A stretch of DNA of 17,873 nucleotides from Eimeria necatrix. Its lineage: Eukaryota > Apicomplexa > Conoidasida > Eucoccidiorida > Eimeriidae. Where the stretch lies: contig NW_013651747.1 of assembly GCF_000499385.1 (NCBI RefSeq), positions 98,856 to 116,728 of the forward strand. Reading direction: 5' to 3'. A model generated the notes under the pieces. It saw nothing but the letters and a program-made list of their open reading frames with translations, made no database searches and had not been told where the DNA came from. Positions 8,484-16,735 of the stretch are shown here, one piece after another. Position numbers and translations under genes: made by a program. Numbering within the stretch: the stretch's first letter is position 1; each line of letters opens with the position of its first letter.

Positions 8484-8710
8484 CAGGGGCCCCCTAGGGG
8501 CCCCCTAGGGGCCCCCTAGGGGCCCCCGTAGGGGCCTCCTCAAGGGCCCCCCTGGGGGCCCCCTTAGGGGCCCCCTTAAAGGTCCCCGTAGGGGCCTCCT
8601 TAGGGGCCCCCAGGGGTCCCCTAGGGGGGCCCCCCTGGGGCCCCTACGGTGTCCCCTAGGGGGGCCCCCGTAGGGGCCCCCCGTAGGGGCCCCCGGGGGC
8701 CCCTTGGGGG
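8484..8710. repeat. GGGGCCCC/TAGGGGCCCCC tandem array
   Basis: A dense array of GGGGCCCC cores spaced by TA, GTA, TTA, CTC or AAGG. Each core is its own reverse complement, so both strands look alike. The Gly-Pro-Leu-Arg open frames over it are translated repeat. Confidence 0.85.
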
Positions 8711-8825
8711 CTGTGGAGCTCATAAGGATTTCATGAGGGGCCCCTGGGGGCCCCCCAGATTTGGATAAGGTAAAGAGCTCCTTAAAGAGCCCCTCAGGTT
8801 CCATTAAGGCCAATTTTTAAACCCT

Positions 8826-8936
8826 AGAGGGCCCCCTTGGGGGCCCCCAGGGGCCCCAGGGGGGCCCCCAAGAAGGGGGCTTCTTGGGAGCCCCCAGGGG
8901 CCCCTGGGGCCCCCTTGGGGGGCCCCCAGGGGCCCA
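8826..8936. repeat. Second GGGGCCCC array
   Basis: About ten GGGCCCC-type palindromic cores, less regular than the neighbouring array, broken by an AAGAAGGGGGCTTCTTGGG hairpin-like segment near 8869. Confidence 0.8.
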
Positions 8937-9121
8937 ATGCGTTTTATTTTGCTGCTGCAGCAGTGCAGCAGAAGCAGCGTGCTGCAGCAAAGCTGCCAGG
9001 AGGCGAATTGGCCTCGAGTTGATTTGTTTAAAATAAATTTATTTAAATTTGAATTTTAAAATTAAAAAGGGCCCTAATGGGTCTTCAAAACTCTTTTAAA
9101 GGGCCTTTTCAACAGAAGATC

Positions 9122-9238
9122 CCTGGGGGCCCCCAACTAGTAAAAAGTCCTTTAGGGGCCCCTCTTTAATATATATGAGGGGCCCCCGGGGGCCCCCAGG
9201 GGGCCCCCTGGGGGCCCCCGGGGGCCCCCAGGGGCCCC
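9122..9238. repeat. Third GGGGGCCCCC array
   Basis: Closely spaced GGGGGCCCCC cores, tightest at 9179-9236, where nearly the whole sequence is G and C runs. Confidence 0.85.
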
Positions 9239-9958
9239 TCGCAAGCCCCGTACGTACAGCGCAGTGCTGCTTGCTGCTGGGGTGTATGTACAGCAGGAGT
9301 TGAGAACAGCGCGTGGATGAGAAGAGTAAAAAAATGAAATTAAAAGTTTGAAAAGATTAAAAGATTTAAATTTGAATTTTGGAATTAAAAGCCTTTTGTG
9401 TGGCTGCAGAAGGACACATGCGCAGCGGCTGCAGCAGGCAGGGGCCCCTGATTGGCTGTGTGGAGGCGCTGCGAGGGTTTGAGTTTGGAATTTCGATTAA
9501 GTTGAATTAAATTGAATTAAATTGAATTAAATTGAATTAAGAATTGAAAAACTGAAATTATGAATTCAAAATTGCGAAAATAAGTCAAAGATTTCGTTTA
9601 AAAACTCCAATTTGTCCACTCTGGCGCACTCCGCACAGCCACCAGGGTCTTCTGCGTGTCAAGAGTGCTTTCTGGCGAAGTTAAAACAAATTTGCAAAAA
9701 TTAAAACTTTTAAATTTGATTGGAAAGTCTGGAAGTGGAGAGCGGCAAAGATTGAGCGGCCTTTTGGGGTGTATCGACAGCTGGTCGCCGCGCAGCCGCC
9801 GCCGCGGAAAGCAAAGCGGAAACTGCCCGAAAAAGCCTCAACGCCGCCTCAAAAGGAGAATTAAATCCGCAGTTTTCGAATTAAATATAATTCAAAAACA
9901 AACAAATGAATAACGCGCAAGAAGAGTGAAGGAATGCGGCGGCGGCGGCATGCGCTGC

Positions 9959-9972
9959 GGTGTACGTACACC
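9959..9972. promoter_or_regulatory. Palindrome GGTGTACGTACACC upstream of PH gene
   Basis: A perfect palindrome 112-125 bp before the PH gene ATG, where a promoter element could lie. The regulatory role is inferred from position only. Confidence 0.4.
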
Positions 9973-10083
9973 CCGGATATTCAAATTCCGAAAAACTCGC
10001 CCCGGAGGCCGCAGACGCCGAATGAAAGGCATTAGGGGTTTATTTTAATTCTTTTCTTCATTTATTTTGTTTTAAAACCCATT

Positions 10084-10188
10084 ATGGACGGCAGTTCCTT
10101 CGCAGCGCCTCTAAATTCCCTTTCTGCTTTTCTGGACCGAGAAAATGCGGAAGACGAAATGCCCACGCCGGTCTGTATGGACACTGGG
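10084..10188 (+). CDS. PH protein exon 1 with start codon
   Basis: The ATG opens MDGSSFAAPLNSLSAFLDRE, then NAEDEMPTPVCMDTG, ending at donor GGG|GTGAGG in phase 0. It precedes an exon whose phase-0 frame begins the PH domain. The second residue is Asp, so there is no N-myristoylation signal. A GGTGTACGTACACC palindrome lies 112-125 bp upstream. Confidence 0.85.
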
Positions 10189-10757
10189 GTGAGGACTTTT
10201 CCCGGACCATTTGTTTCATTGAGGTGTATGTACACTCCAATTCATTTATTTGTGCGCTGCAAAGGCACAATTTGAGGTGTATGTACATTCCAATTCATTT
10301 ATTTATGCGCTGCAAAGGCACAATTTGAGGTGTATGTACACTCCAATTCATTTATTTGTGCGCTGCAAAGGCACAATCTGAGGTGTATGTACACTCGAGC
10401 TGGCGTATTTATGGGCTGCAAATGGACCGTTTGAGGTGTATGTACACTCCAATTTAAGTCCTTACGCGCTGCAAATGGACCCTTTGTTTCACTTGAGGTG
10501 TATGTACACCCCAACATTTGAGGTGTACGTACACTCGAATTTAACTTTTGAAATAGCAGTTTGAATTAGTTCTGCATCTCCCACTGAATAAGTTTGCATT
10601 TGGAATTAAGAACTTCACAACTTTGTTTTTTGAAACAAAAAAGAATAAATAAAAATAAAAATGAAATTGGAAACATCAACTTTTGTTCTTCATTTCTTAT
10701 TTGCTGTTGACATTTGTTTTCTCTTTCTTGAGCGTTTATTCGTTTTTCATTTATCAT

Positions 10758-10788
<31 letters not shown>

Positions 10789-12640
10789 TTTGTTTGTTTT
10801 ATTCATTTCATCAATCTATCTTGTCTATTTATTTATTTATTTATTTTATTTATTTGTCTTCAGTTAGTCTGAAAATTAATTTCTCCTTTTTGTTTATTTG
10901 CTTTTCTCGATTTGTTGTTTTTCACAACTTTTTAAAATGCTTCAGGATAATTAATTAATTAGCTGAACAATATATTGAATTAATTAATTCAATTATTAAA
11001 TGATTTATTTAATTATTTATTTATCTTTTTTAAATTAAATAAAATTAATTAATTTATTTATTTATTTTATTTATTTGTTTTTACAGGCCCTGCGGTCGGG
11101 AGTCTTAGAAAAGGCGTCGAAGGCAAGACTGGCATTTTAAAAAAGTTATTTATTTTATTTTATTTAAAATAAAATAATTTAAAAACTTTTGTTTTATTCA
11201 AAATAAAATAAATAAAAAGCTTTTATTTCATTTAAAATGGGTAAAAGGTTTTTATTTGATATAAAACTTTTATTTGGAATAAAATAGACAAAAATCTTTT
11301 GTTCAAGATTTAATAAATAGAAGGCTTTTATTATTTCTTTCTCATTAATTTTAATATCTTTTTAATTATGCTTTTAATTATCTTTCAATTGTCCTTTTAA
11401 TTATCTTTTTAGAGTCCTTTTATTTCTTTTTATTTCTTTAAATTTTTTTGTTTTACTTAATTTCTTTTTTAATTAATTATTCTTTTTGTTTTTATTTTGC
11501 ATGCACCACTAATGCCAAAAGCCCCAAAGACAGAAATTCGATTAGTGAATTTGATTTATTTTATTTGCATTAATTCGAAACAGAAAATAAAAAAATAAAC
11601 AGAGAAACAAATAATAAATAAATTTATAACTAATAAATCAATAAATAAATAAATGAATAAATAAATAAATATATAAATAAATAATAAATAATAAATAATA
11701 ATAAATAAATGAATAAATAAATAATAAACTAATAATAAATAAATGACAATAAATAAATAAATAATGAAATTCAAATAAAAAGCGAAGCATCAAACGCACA
11801 AAAAACCCGAAAAAAAGAATAAACAAAAAGCAAATCAAATAAAACAAATAAATAAATAAACAAACAAATAAATAAATAAACAAACAAACAAATAAATAAA
11901 TAAACAAATAAATAAATAAATAATTTATTTATTTATTTATTTTTTATTTCAGGATGCTTCAAGTTGGAATTTGCGTCGGTGCGCTCTTCACCCCGAGGCG
12001 TTTTGGTATTCAAAAGAAGCAGCAAAAGTGGGATTTAAAATTAAAAAAATAAAAAATTAATTTTATTTTTTTGTTTTTTTAATTTAACTTTTTATTCTTT
12101 AATTGTTTTTTCCAGTTCTCTCCTCCTTTGCATGCAGCTCTTCGTCCCGCGTAGTTTGGTTATTTTATTTTATTTATTTGGTTATTTTATTTTATTTTAT
12201 TTTATTTCAAAGTTTCAAAAATGGATTTTTAATTCGCATTTTTCTTCAAGTTTTCTTTTTTTCTTTTTCCAATTTCGTTTTAGTTTTGGTTTGTTTGTTA
12301 TTTTGTTTTATTATTTTTTTTCTTTTTCTTTTTTTTTTCATATTTTGTTTCTCTTTTTTATTTCACATAACTGTTTCATGATTTTGTTTTTTTAATTTAA
12401 TTTTGTTTACTTTTTTCGTTTATTTCTTTTCTTTTATATGTTTCTCTTCTTTTAAAAAGAGATATTTAATTTAAAATAAATTACTTTGATTTTATTTCTC
12501 ATTATCCTTTGAATTTAATTTTATTTCTTTTTATTTTTTCCACTTTTTGTCTCCCGATTCATTAACTCCACTTCAAATTATTTATTAATAAACAAAGCTA
12601 ATTAATTAATTAATTGATTATTTATTTAATTTTTGTTTGT

Positions 12641-12685
<45 letters not shown>

Positions 12686-14145
12686 TTTTTTATTTTCTTC
12701 AGGGGGCCCCCCAGCGGCCGCAGCAGTGGGCTTGCATTCCGCTGTCTTCTTGTGTGCAGGTGATTTATCTTTTTATTTATTTCTTTTTATTTATTTATTT
12801 TTATTTATTTCTTTTATTTCTCTCTTTTAATTAATAAATTAATTAATTAACGAATTAATTTTTTATTATTTTAATGAATTAATGTATTAATTAGTTTTTT
12901 TATTATTTCAATTAATTAATTAATTGGTTTGTTTATTATTTTAATTAATTAACTAATTAGTTTGTTCATTATTTTAATGAATTAATGAATTAATTAACTA
13001 AATAACTTAGTCTATTTAAATTACTTTAGTACATCTTCGAGGGCCTGGGCTTCTAATATATATATTTATTTTCATTTTTTCTTTTCAAGTCTTTTATTGC
13101 TTCTTTCAGTTCTTTTTTGTTTATTTTGATTAATTTAATTAATCTAATTAATTTAATCAATTAAATTAATTTGATCTAATTAATTTAATTAATTTAATTT
13201 AATTCGTTAAATTAAATTAATTTATTTTTGTCTTTTTGAAATTCCAGATCCTGAAAATTCCACAAGACAAAAGAGGCTTTCTTGTACAGACAGACAGCCG
13301 CTCTTACTACTGGCGCGTAGGCTTACAAACCCTAAACCCTAAACCCTAAACCCTAAACCCCAGAAGCTTAGCCTTACTGCTTCGCAGCTCCGTCAATTTG
13401 GACTTAGTGTTCTCTACATGACGCTGCAGAGCGCAGGAGGGTTTAGGGTTTGGCGTCTAGGGTTTAGGGTTTAGGGTTTAGGGTTTAGGGTTTAGGGTTT
13501 AGGGTTTGGGGTTTTCAGGCCCAGTCGCAGAATGAAGCGGAGGCGTGGCTGCTGAGCATTGGAAGTGAGTTGAAGGGAAAAAAGAGATAAATTGAAAAAA
13601 GAAAAATAAAAAGTAAAAAATTATAATTTTTAAATTTGAATAAATTAAAAAGAATAAAAAATGAAAATTCAAAAGTTTAATTCTTTTTTATTTGAATAAA
13701 TGAAAAAGAAATTAGAAAGTCTCTTTTTGTTTTAATTCATTTGCAACTCTTTTTCTCGACTTTCGCGTTTTCCCATTTAATTCATTTTAATTTATTTCTG
13801 CTTTATTTCATTTTTCTTTTAATTATATTTCATCACAAAATGGTTTAAATTAAACAATTTTTTGACTTTAAAGGTTCATTTTTTGCGCATTTTCAACAAT
13901 TTGATTCTCGCTTTTGCTTGCATTTCATTTCATCTCCAGTTTCCCCTTTTTTGAATTTATTTTTAATTTTGAATTTATTTTTTAATTTCAAATTCTTTTC
14001 TCCATTTCCAATTCAGCGCAATGCGCAGCAATGAAGGAAATGGAATTGCTGCGGCAGGCGGAGGCGCGAATTGCTGCAGCGCAGCAGCAGCAGTCCGAGA
14101 CTTGTGTGAGAAAAGTCCCAAAAGAAAACAAAAACAAATAATACT

Positions 14146-14194
<49 letters not shown>

Positions 14195-14959
14195 TAATAA
14201 CAATAATAATAATAATAGTGGTTTTATTTCCTTTTAAATGGCATTTAAAGCTTGCAAATGAGCTGTGGAAAGATGAAAGTTGAAACGGAGTTGAGGTTTT
14301 GGCGGCTTTGCAGAAAAAGTGAAAAAAGCGGGAAATTGGAATCAATAAAGCGGCAATAAGAGTTTATTTGTTGAAATTAAATAAATAAATTCGTTTTAAA
14401 TAATTTAAAATGAAAAAAAGCGCCAAAAGAAGAGAAATTGGCGAAAAGTTTTGTTCGCGAAGTGGAAGCTGAGGTGTACAGACACCTCGGCGCCGTTCAA
14501 CTTCCGCCCCCTGGCTTTTTTTTGGTCATTTTTAATCATTTTTGGCTCATTTTTGTTCCCTTTTTTGCCTTTTAGGGTTCTTGTTGTTGAAGTCTTTGAT
14601 TTTAAAATCATTTTTTCCATTTTGTGGCGTTTTCTGCTTTCTTTTTGCAGCTGGAACTGCTGCTTTCGCTGCACCGCCTCGACGGCGCTCTTTGCTACGG
14701 CGAAACGCGGAGGCTGCTGGAGGGATTTGCTGCGGATTATTTTGCAAACAAAATAAACAAAATAAATAAAATAGATAAAATAAATAAAATAGATAAAATA
14801 AATAAAATAAAAAATGAAATAAATGAAACAAACGAATCAAACGAAGTCCATGAATTCAATTGCCGCAGCTGCGCGGCAATGCCAGATGGCCAAACTCTCC
14901 CACAACAGAATCTCTCCCAAGTGCAGCTTCAAAAGCCCCTAGGTAAACACTAGCAGCAA

Positions 14960-15013
<54 letters not shown>

Positions 15014-15516
15014 CTGCAGCGGGTTTCGTTGCTGGTGGTATTCCTATTGCTGCAGCAGCAGCTGCTGCTGCTGTTTCTGCCGCTGCTTTTTGCTGCCGTT
15101 ATGTTGTGGACTGCTGCAGCAGCAGCTGCTGCTGCTGCCGTTCCTGCTGCTTCCGCTGCTGCTGCTATTTGCACTGCAGCAGCAGCAGCAGCAGCATCTG
15201 CTGCTGCTGCTGCTGCTGCTGCTTTATCTAAAACAGCACTACTGCCAATTTCGGTTTTGCTGATTGCGCATTAGCTGCTTCGAATTTTTTATTTTCGTAA
15301 ATACTCTCACTTACAACTAATTAATTAATTTATTATTTATTTATTTATTAATTTATTATTTATTTATTTATTTATTTATTCATTTATTTATTTATTTATT
15401 TATTTGTTTGTTTGTTTGTTTATTTATTTATTTGTTTTTAGGGTTTACAGCAGATGAAGTTATTCATTTCATTCGAACTTTTTCCGCCGAGAGGGAGGCG
15501 AGCGAAAAGAACCAAA
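10084..15516 (+). CDS. PH domain protein, at least 9 exons, 3' end open
   Basis: Exons are 10084-10188, 11087-11122, 11953-12027, 12703-12759, 13248-13316, 13519-13564, 14017-14105, 14651-14942 and 15442-15516, with phases consistent at every junction. Residues about 37-128 form a pleckstrin homology domain: SGVLEKASKD, SSWNLRRCALHPEAFWYSKE, WACIPLSSCVQI, RGFLVQTDSRSYYWR, AQSQNEAEAWLLSI. The invariant C-terminal Trp is W124 and basic residues K44, K47, R55 and R56 lie where phosphoinositide-binding PH domains carry theirs. Residues 131-157 are probably helical (MKEMELLRQAEARIAAAQ). After that come LLSLHRLDGALCYGETRRLL, an Asn-Lys-Ile repeat and a Cys-containing region I cannot assign. It probably works at membranes or as an adaptor, which is inference from the PH fold. 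I cannot name an orthologue. Confidence 0.82.
10189..11086 (+). repeat. PH gene intron 1 with 53-bp tandem repeat
   Basis: A tandem repeat with copies starting at 10221, 10274, 10327, 10380, 10433 and 10495, plus a partial copy at 10520, each opening with GAGGTGTATGTACAC or the GTACGTAC form. TTTA runs follow (10753-10790, 10825-10855), and AT-rich DNA leads to the acceptor TTTTTACAG. Confidence 0.88.
11087..11122 (+). CDS. PH protein exon 2, first PH strand, GC donor
   Basis: The exon reads ALRSGVLEKASK in phase 0 and ends at AAG|GCAAGA, a GC-type donor that otherwise fits the consensus. GT donors in this exon do not give a frame that continues the PH domain, and staying in frame hits TAA at 11138. 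The join SGVLEKASK/DASSWNLRR matches the first two strands of PH domains. Confidence 0.78.
11556..11935. repeat. AAAT/AATA microsatellite cluster in PH intron 2
   Basis: Within the intron 11123-11952, long (AAAT)n runs with AATA, AAAC and ATAAAT variants change phase several times. The rest of that intron is AT-rich (TTTTATTT, AATTAATT) with no exon I could see. Confidence 0.8.
11953..12027 (+). CDS. PH protein exon 3, second and third strands
   Basis: All three frames are open over these 75 nt. Only phase 0 (DASSWNLRRCALHPEAFWYS, then KEAAK) matches a PH domain, with W-x-x-R-R and the hydrophobic F-W-Y-S-K strand. The donor is AAA|GTGGGA. The exon is preceded by a (TTTA)n run and TTTATTTCAG. 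Confidence 0.85.
12028..12702 (+). other. PH intron 3, T-rich
   Basis: Mostly T-rich and TTTA sequence with a (TTTA)n run (12636-12686) before the acceptor TTTTCTTCAG. A short GC-richer island at 12116-12150 looks like an exon but was not used, because joining across it breaks the PH reading frame. Confidence 0.7.
12703..12759 (+). CDS. PH protein exon 4
   Basis: Phase 0 gives GAPQRPQQWACIPLSSCVQ. I-P-L-x-x-C is the typical fourth strand of PH domains. The donor is CAG|GTGATT. The GGGGCCCCCC at its 5' end, part of the same repeat family as the intergenic arrays, supplies Gly-Ala-Pro. Confidence 0.88.
12760..13247 (+). repeat. PH intron 4 with AT tandem repeats
   Basis: From 12826 to 13010 an imperfect repeat of roughly 45-50 bp occurs about four times, each copy combining TTTATTATTT with AATTAATTAATTAATT. 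From 13128 to 13220 a TTAATTTAATTAATC-type repeat follows. The acceptor is GAAATTCCAG. Confidence 0.75.
13248..13316 (+). CDS. PH protein exon 5
   Basis: The exon reads ILKIPQDKRGFLVQTDSRSY, then YWR, in phase 0. F-L-V-Q-T followed by R-S-Y-Y matches strands five to six of PH domains. The donor is CGC|GTAGGC; reading past it gives only the repeat. Confidence 0.9.
13317..13518 (+). repeat. PH intron 5 with opposed telomere-like arrays
   Basis: AAACCCT units (13327-13360) and TTTAGGG units (13438-13512) lie in opposite orientation 77 bp apart, so the RNA could fold into a long hairpin. The second array degrades into GGGGTTTTCAG, which is the acceptor. Confidence 0.9.
13519..13564 (+). CDS. PH protein exon 6, C-terminal PH helix
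   Basis: The exon reads AQSQNEAEAWLLSIG in phase 0 and ends with one base of a split codon. The E-x-x-x-W pattern is the PH C-terminal helix with its invariant Trp. The donor GAA|GTGAGT is a perfect consensus. Confidence 0.92.
13565..14016 (+). other. PH intron 6, AT-rich
   Basis: AT-rich low-complexity DNA without a clear tandem unit. The acceptor CCATTTCCAATTCAG has a moderate pyrimidine tract. I see nothing else in it. Confidence 0.75.
14017..14105 (+). CDS. PH protein exon 7, helical segment
   Basis: It completes a split Thr codon, then QCAAMKEMELLRQAEARIAA, then AQQQQSETC. The heptad-like hydrophobics and charge suggest a helix or short coiled coil. The donor TGT|GTGAGA is in phase 0 and matches the next exon. 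Confidence 0.85.
14106..14650 (+). repeat. PH intron 7 with AAT repeat and palindrome
   Basis: (AAT)n with a few AAC units at 14146-14215. An inverted repeat GAGGTGTACAGACACCTC lies at 14471-14488. The acceptor is CTTTTTGCAG. Confidence 0.85.
14651..14942 (+). CDS. PH protein exon 8 with translated AT repeat
   Basis: It begins LELLLSLHRLDGALCYGETR and RLLEGFAADYFANK, runs through an Asn-Lys-Ile/Asp-Lys-Ile repeat (14750-14812, from AAAATAAAT units), then ETNESNEVHEFNCRSCAAMP and QNLSQVQLQKPL. The donor is CTAG|GTAAAC, phase 1. The repeat is read as exon because no GT lies between the two non-repetitive parts before 14848 and the frame stays open through both. Confidence 0.75.
14943..15441 (+). 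repeat. PH intron 8: CTG/CAG clusters and TTTA run
   Basis: Alternating CTG and CAG runs (14960-15225), with CTGCAGCAGCAGCTGCTG palindromic junctions, then (TTTA)n (15325-15435). The acceptor TTTTTAG leads straight into GGTTTACAG, the only trace of a TTTAGGG unit here. Confidence 0.8.
15442..15516 (+). CDS. PH protein exon 9
   Basis: After the split Gly codon it reads FTADEVIHFIRTFSAEREAS, then EKNQ. The phase matches the previous exon only if TTTTTAG is the acceptor; the more obvious TTTACAG nine bases later would not. The donor is AAA|GTACTT. I do not recognise the segment. Confidence 0.7.
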
Positions 15517-15825
15517 GTACTTTTAAATCTTTTTAATTTAATTTAATTTAATTTAATTTAATTAATTTAATTTGATTTAATTTGATTTAATTTAATTAAT
15601 TTAATTAATTTAACTAATTAAATTGATTTTAATTTAATTTGATTTAATCCGATTTGATTTGATTTGATTTAATTTTGTTTATAAAATTTAATTTATTTAA
15701 TTTATTTAATAAAAAAGAAATTAATGAAATTATTCATTAAATGCCTTTAGTCTTCATTTGACTTTTATTTCCTCTTTGTTTTATTTTCAAACTTTCTTTA
15801 CTGCATGCAGTTGCTCTTCATTAAC
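15517..15825 (+). repeat. AT-rich TTTAATTTAATT repeat
   Basis: Imperfect TTTAA/TTTAATTTGATT units (15530-15710), then AT-rich unique DNA with a GCATGCAG at 15804. No exon seen. Confidence 0.75.
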
Positions 15826-16195
15826 TAAACCCTAAACCCTAAACCCTAAACCCTCGCTTAGCTGCAGCAAAGCCTCAAGAAAGAGAGGCCTTCAGCTCTA
15901 AACCCTAATCCCTAAACCCTAGGCGCTAAAGCTTAAAGCTGAGACTCTAAACCCTAGCGCTAAACCCTAAACCCTAGGCAGTAAACCCTAGATGGTAGGG
16001 GCTAAACCCTAAACCCTAGGGACTAAACCCTAGACCCTACTCGCCAAACCGTAAACCCTAGGCACCAAACCCTAACCCTAAACCCTAGGGACTAAACCCT
16101 AAACCCTAGGCGCGAAACCCCAAACCCTAGAGGCTAAACCCTGAACCCTAGGCGCGAAACCCTAAACCCTAAACCGTAAACCCTAAACCCTAGGT
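15826..16195 (+). repeat. Degenerate AAACCCT array with CCTAGG breaks
   Basis: Telomere-like units in short blocks separated by CCTAGG plus about four variable bases. Blocks at 15826-15854 and 16150-16193 are closest to perfect. A unique island at 15855-15898 interrupts the array. Confidence 0.85.
15868..15908 (+). CDS. Possible last exon of the PH gene (weak)
   Basis: After acceptor GCTGCAG the phase required by exon 9 gives TKPQEREAFSSKP and then TAA inside the telomere-like array. The alternative at 16212 also fits the phase and stays open for about 40 codons (SIWSWLRLSLFPLF... to TAA). I cannot choose between them from sequence alone. Confidence 0.25.
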
Positions 16196-16480
16196 TGTGT
16201 GGCTGCTGCAGGCATCTGGAGCTGGCTGCGTTTGAGTTTATTTCCTCTTTTTATTTCTTGTGAATTTGTGAAGAAGAGAATTGCCCAAGTTGCTGCTGCT
16301 GCTGCTGCGGGCAGTTGGGGGTTGGGAAAAGAAAATAAATAAAATAAATGAAGTTTATTTCCACTTTTTATTTATTTATTTATTTCTAGGGTTTGCAGCT
16401 TCTTTGTTTTTTAATTCTGCTGCTGCTCCTTCAAAGGGCCCTTTTTTGGTCCTTTTCTTTTCCGGTTTTTTGTCCTTTGT

Positions 16481-16542
16481 TTGGCGCTGCTGCTGCTGCT
16501 GCAGCAGCAGCAGCAACTGCAGCAGCAGCAGCAGCAGCAACT

Positions 16543-16580
<38 letters not shown>

Positions 16581-16735
16581 TGCAGCAGCAGCAGCAACTG
16601 CTGCTGCTGCTGCTGCTTTTGTCCTTTTGCTCTTCTTTGTGGCCGCGCATGCAATGGAAAAAGATTTGATGAATGAATTTGCATTTGGTTCAAAAAGTGG
16701 AATTATTGAAAAGCATTTATTTTGATTTAAATGCT
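16481..16735 (+). other. CTG/CAG cluster with an open frame, coding unproven
   Basis: CTG and CAG runs (16485-16615) are followed by a non-repetitive stretch. In the Ala frame it reads HAMEKDLMNEFAFGSKSGII and EKHLF, then stop. It could be a terminal exon of the PH gene or of another transcript, but no phase link was established. Confidence 0.2.

Larger units (their letters stand above)
8392..10083. other. Intergenic or 3' region between the two genes
   Basis: It holds GGGGCCCC arrays, short AT-rich repeats (GAATTAAATT decamers, 9485-9542), a Lys/Arg-rich open frame without ATG (9656-9913) that matches nothing I know, and GTACGTAC motifs at about 9250, 9281 and 9959. A CAG acceptor at 8960 could lead to a last exon of the protease gene. 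The promoter of the PH gene should lie here; I see no core promoter element. Confidence 0.5.

Noticed and set aside
8505..8813. Minus-strand Gly-Pro-Arg open frame
   Set aside because: It is translation of the GGGGCCCC array, without independent support.
9656..9913. Lys/Arg-rich open frame
   Set aside because: It has no ATG start, no recognised motif and no splice link to either gene.
10566..10757. Minus-strand open frame rich in Glu, Lys and Asn
   Set aside because: It lies in AT-rich intron 1 of the PH gene and lacks any family signal.
12116..12150. GC-richer island with good acceptor and donor, like a 35-nt exon
   Set aside because: Including it breaks phase, and joining 12027 directly to 12703 gives an unbroken PH domain. 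It could be an alternative exon.
13030..13053. Possible exon YIFEGLGF after TTACTTTAG
   Set aside because: No usable donor follows, and the PH domain is continuous without it.
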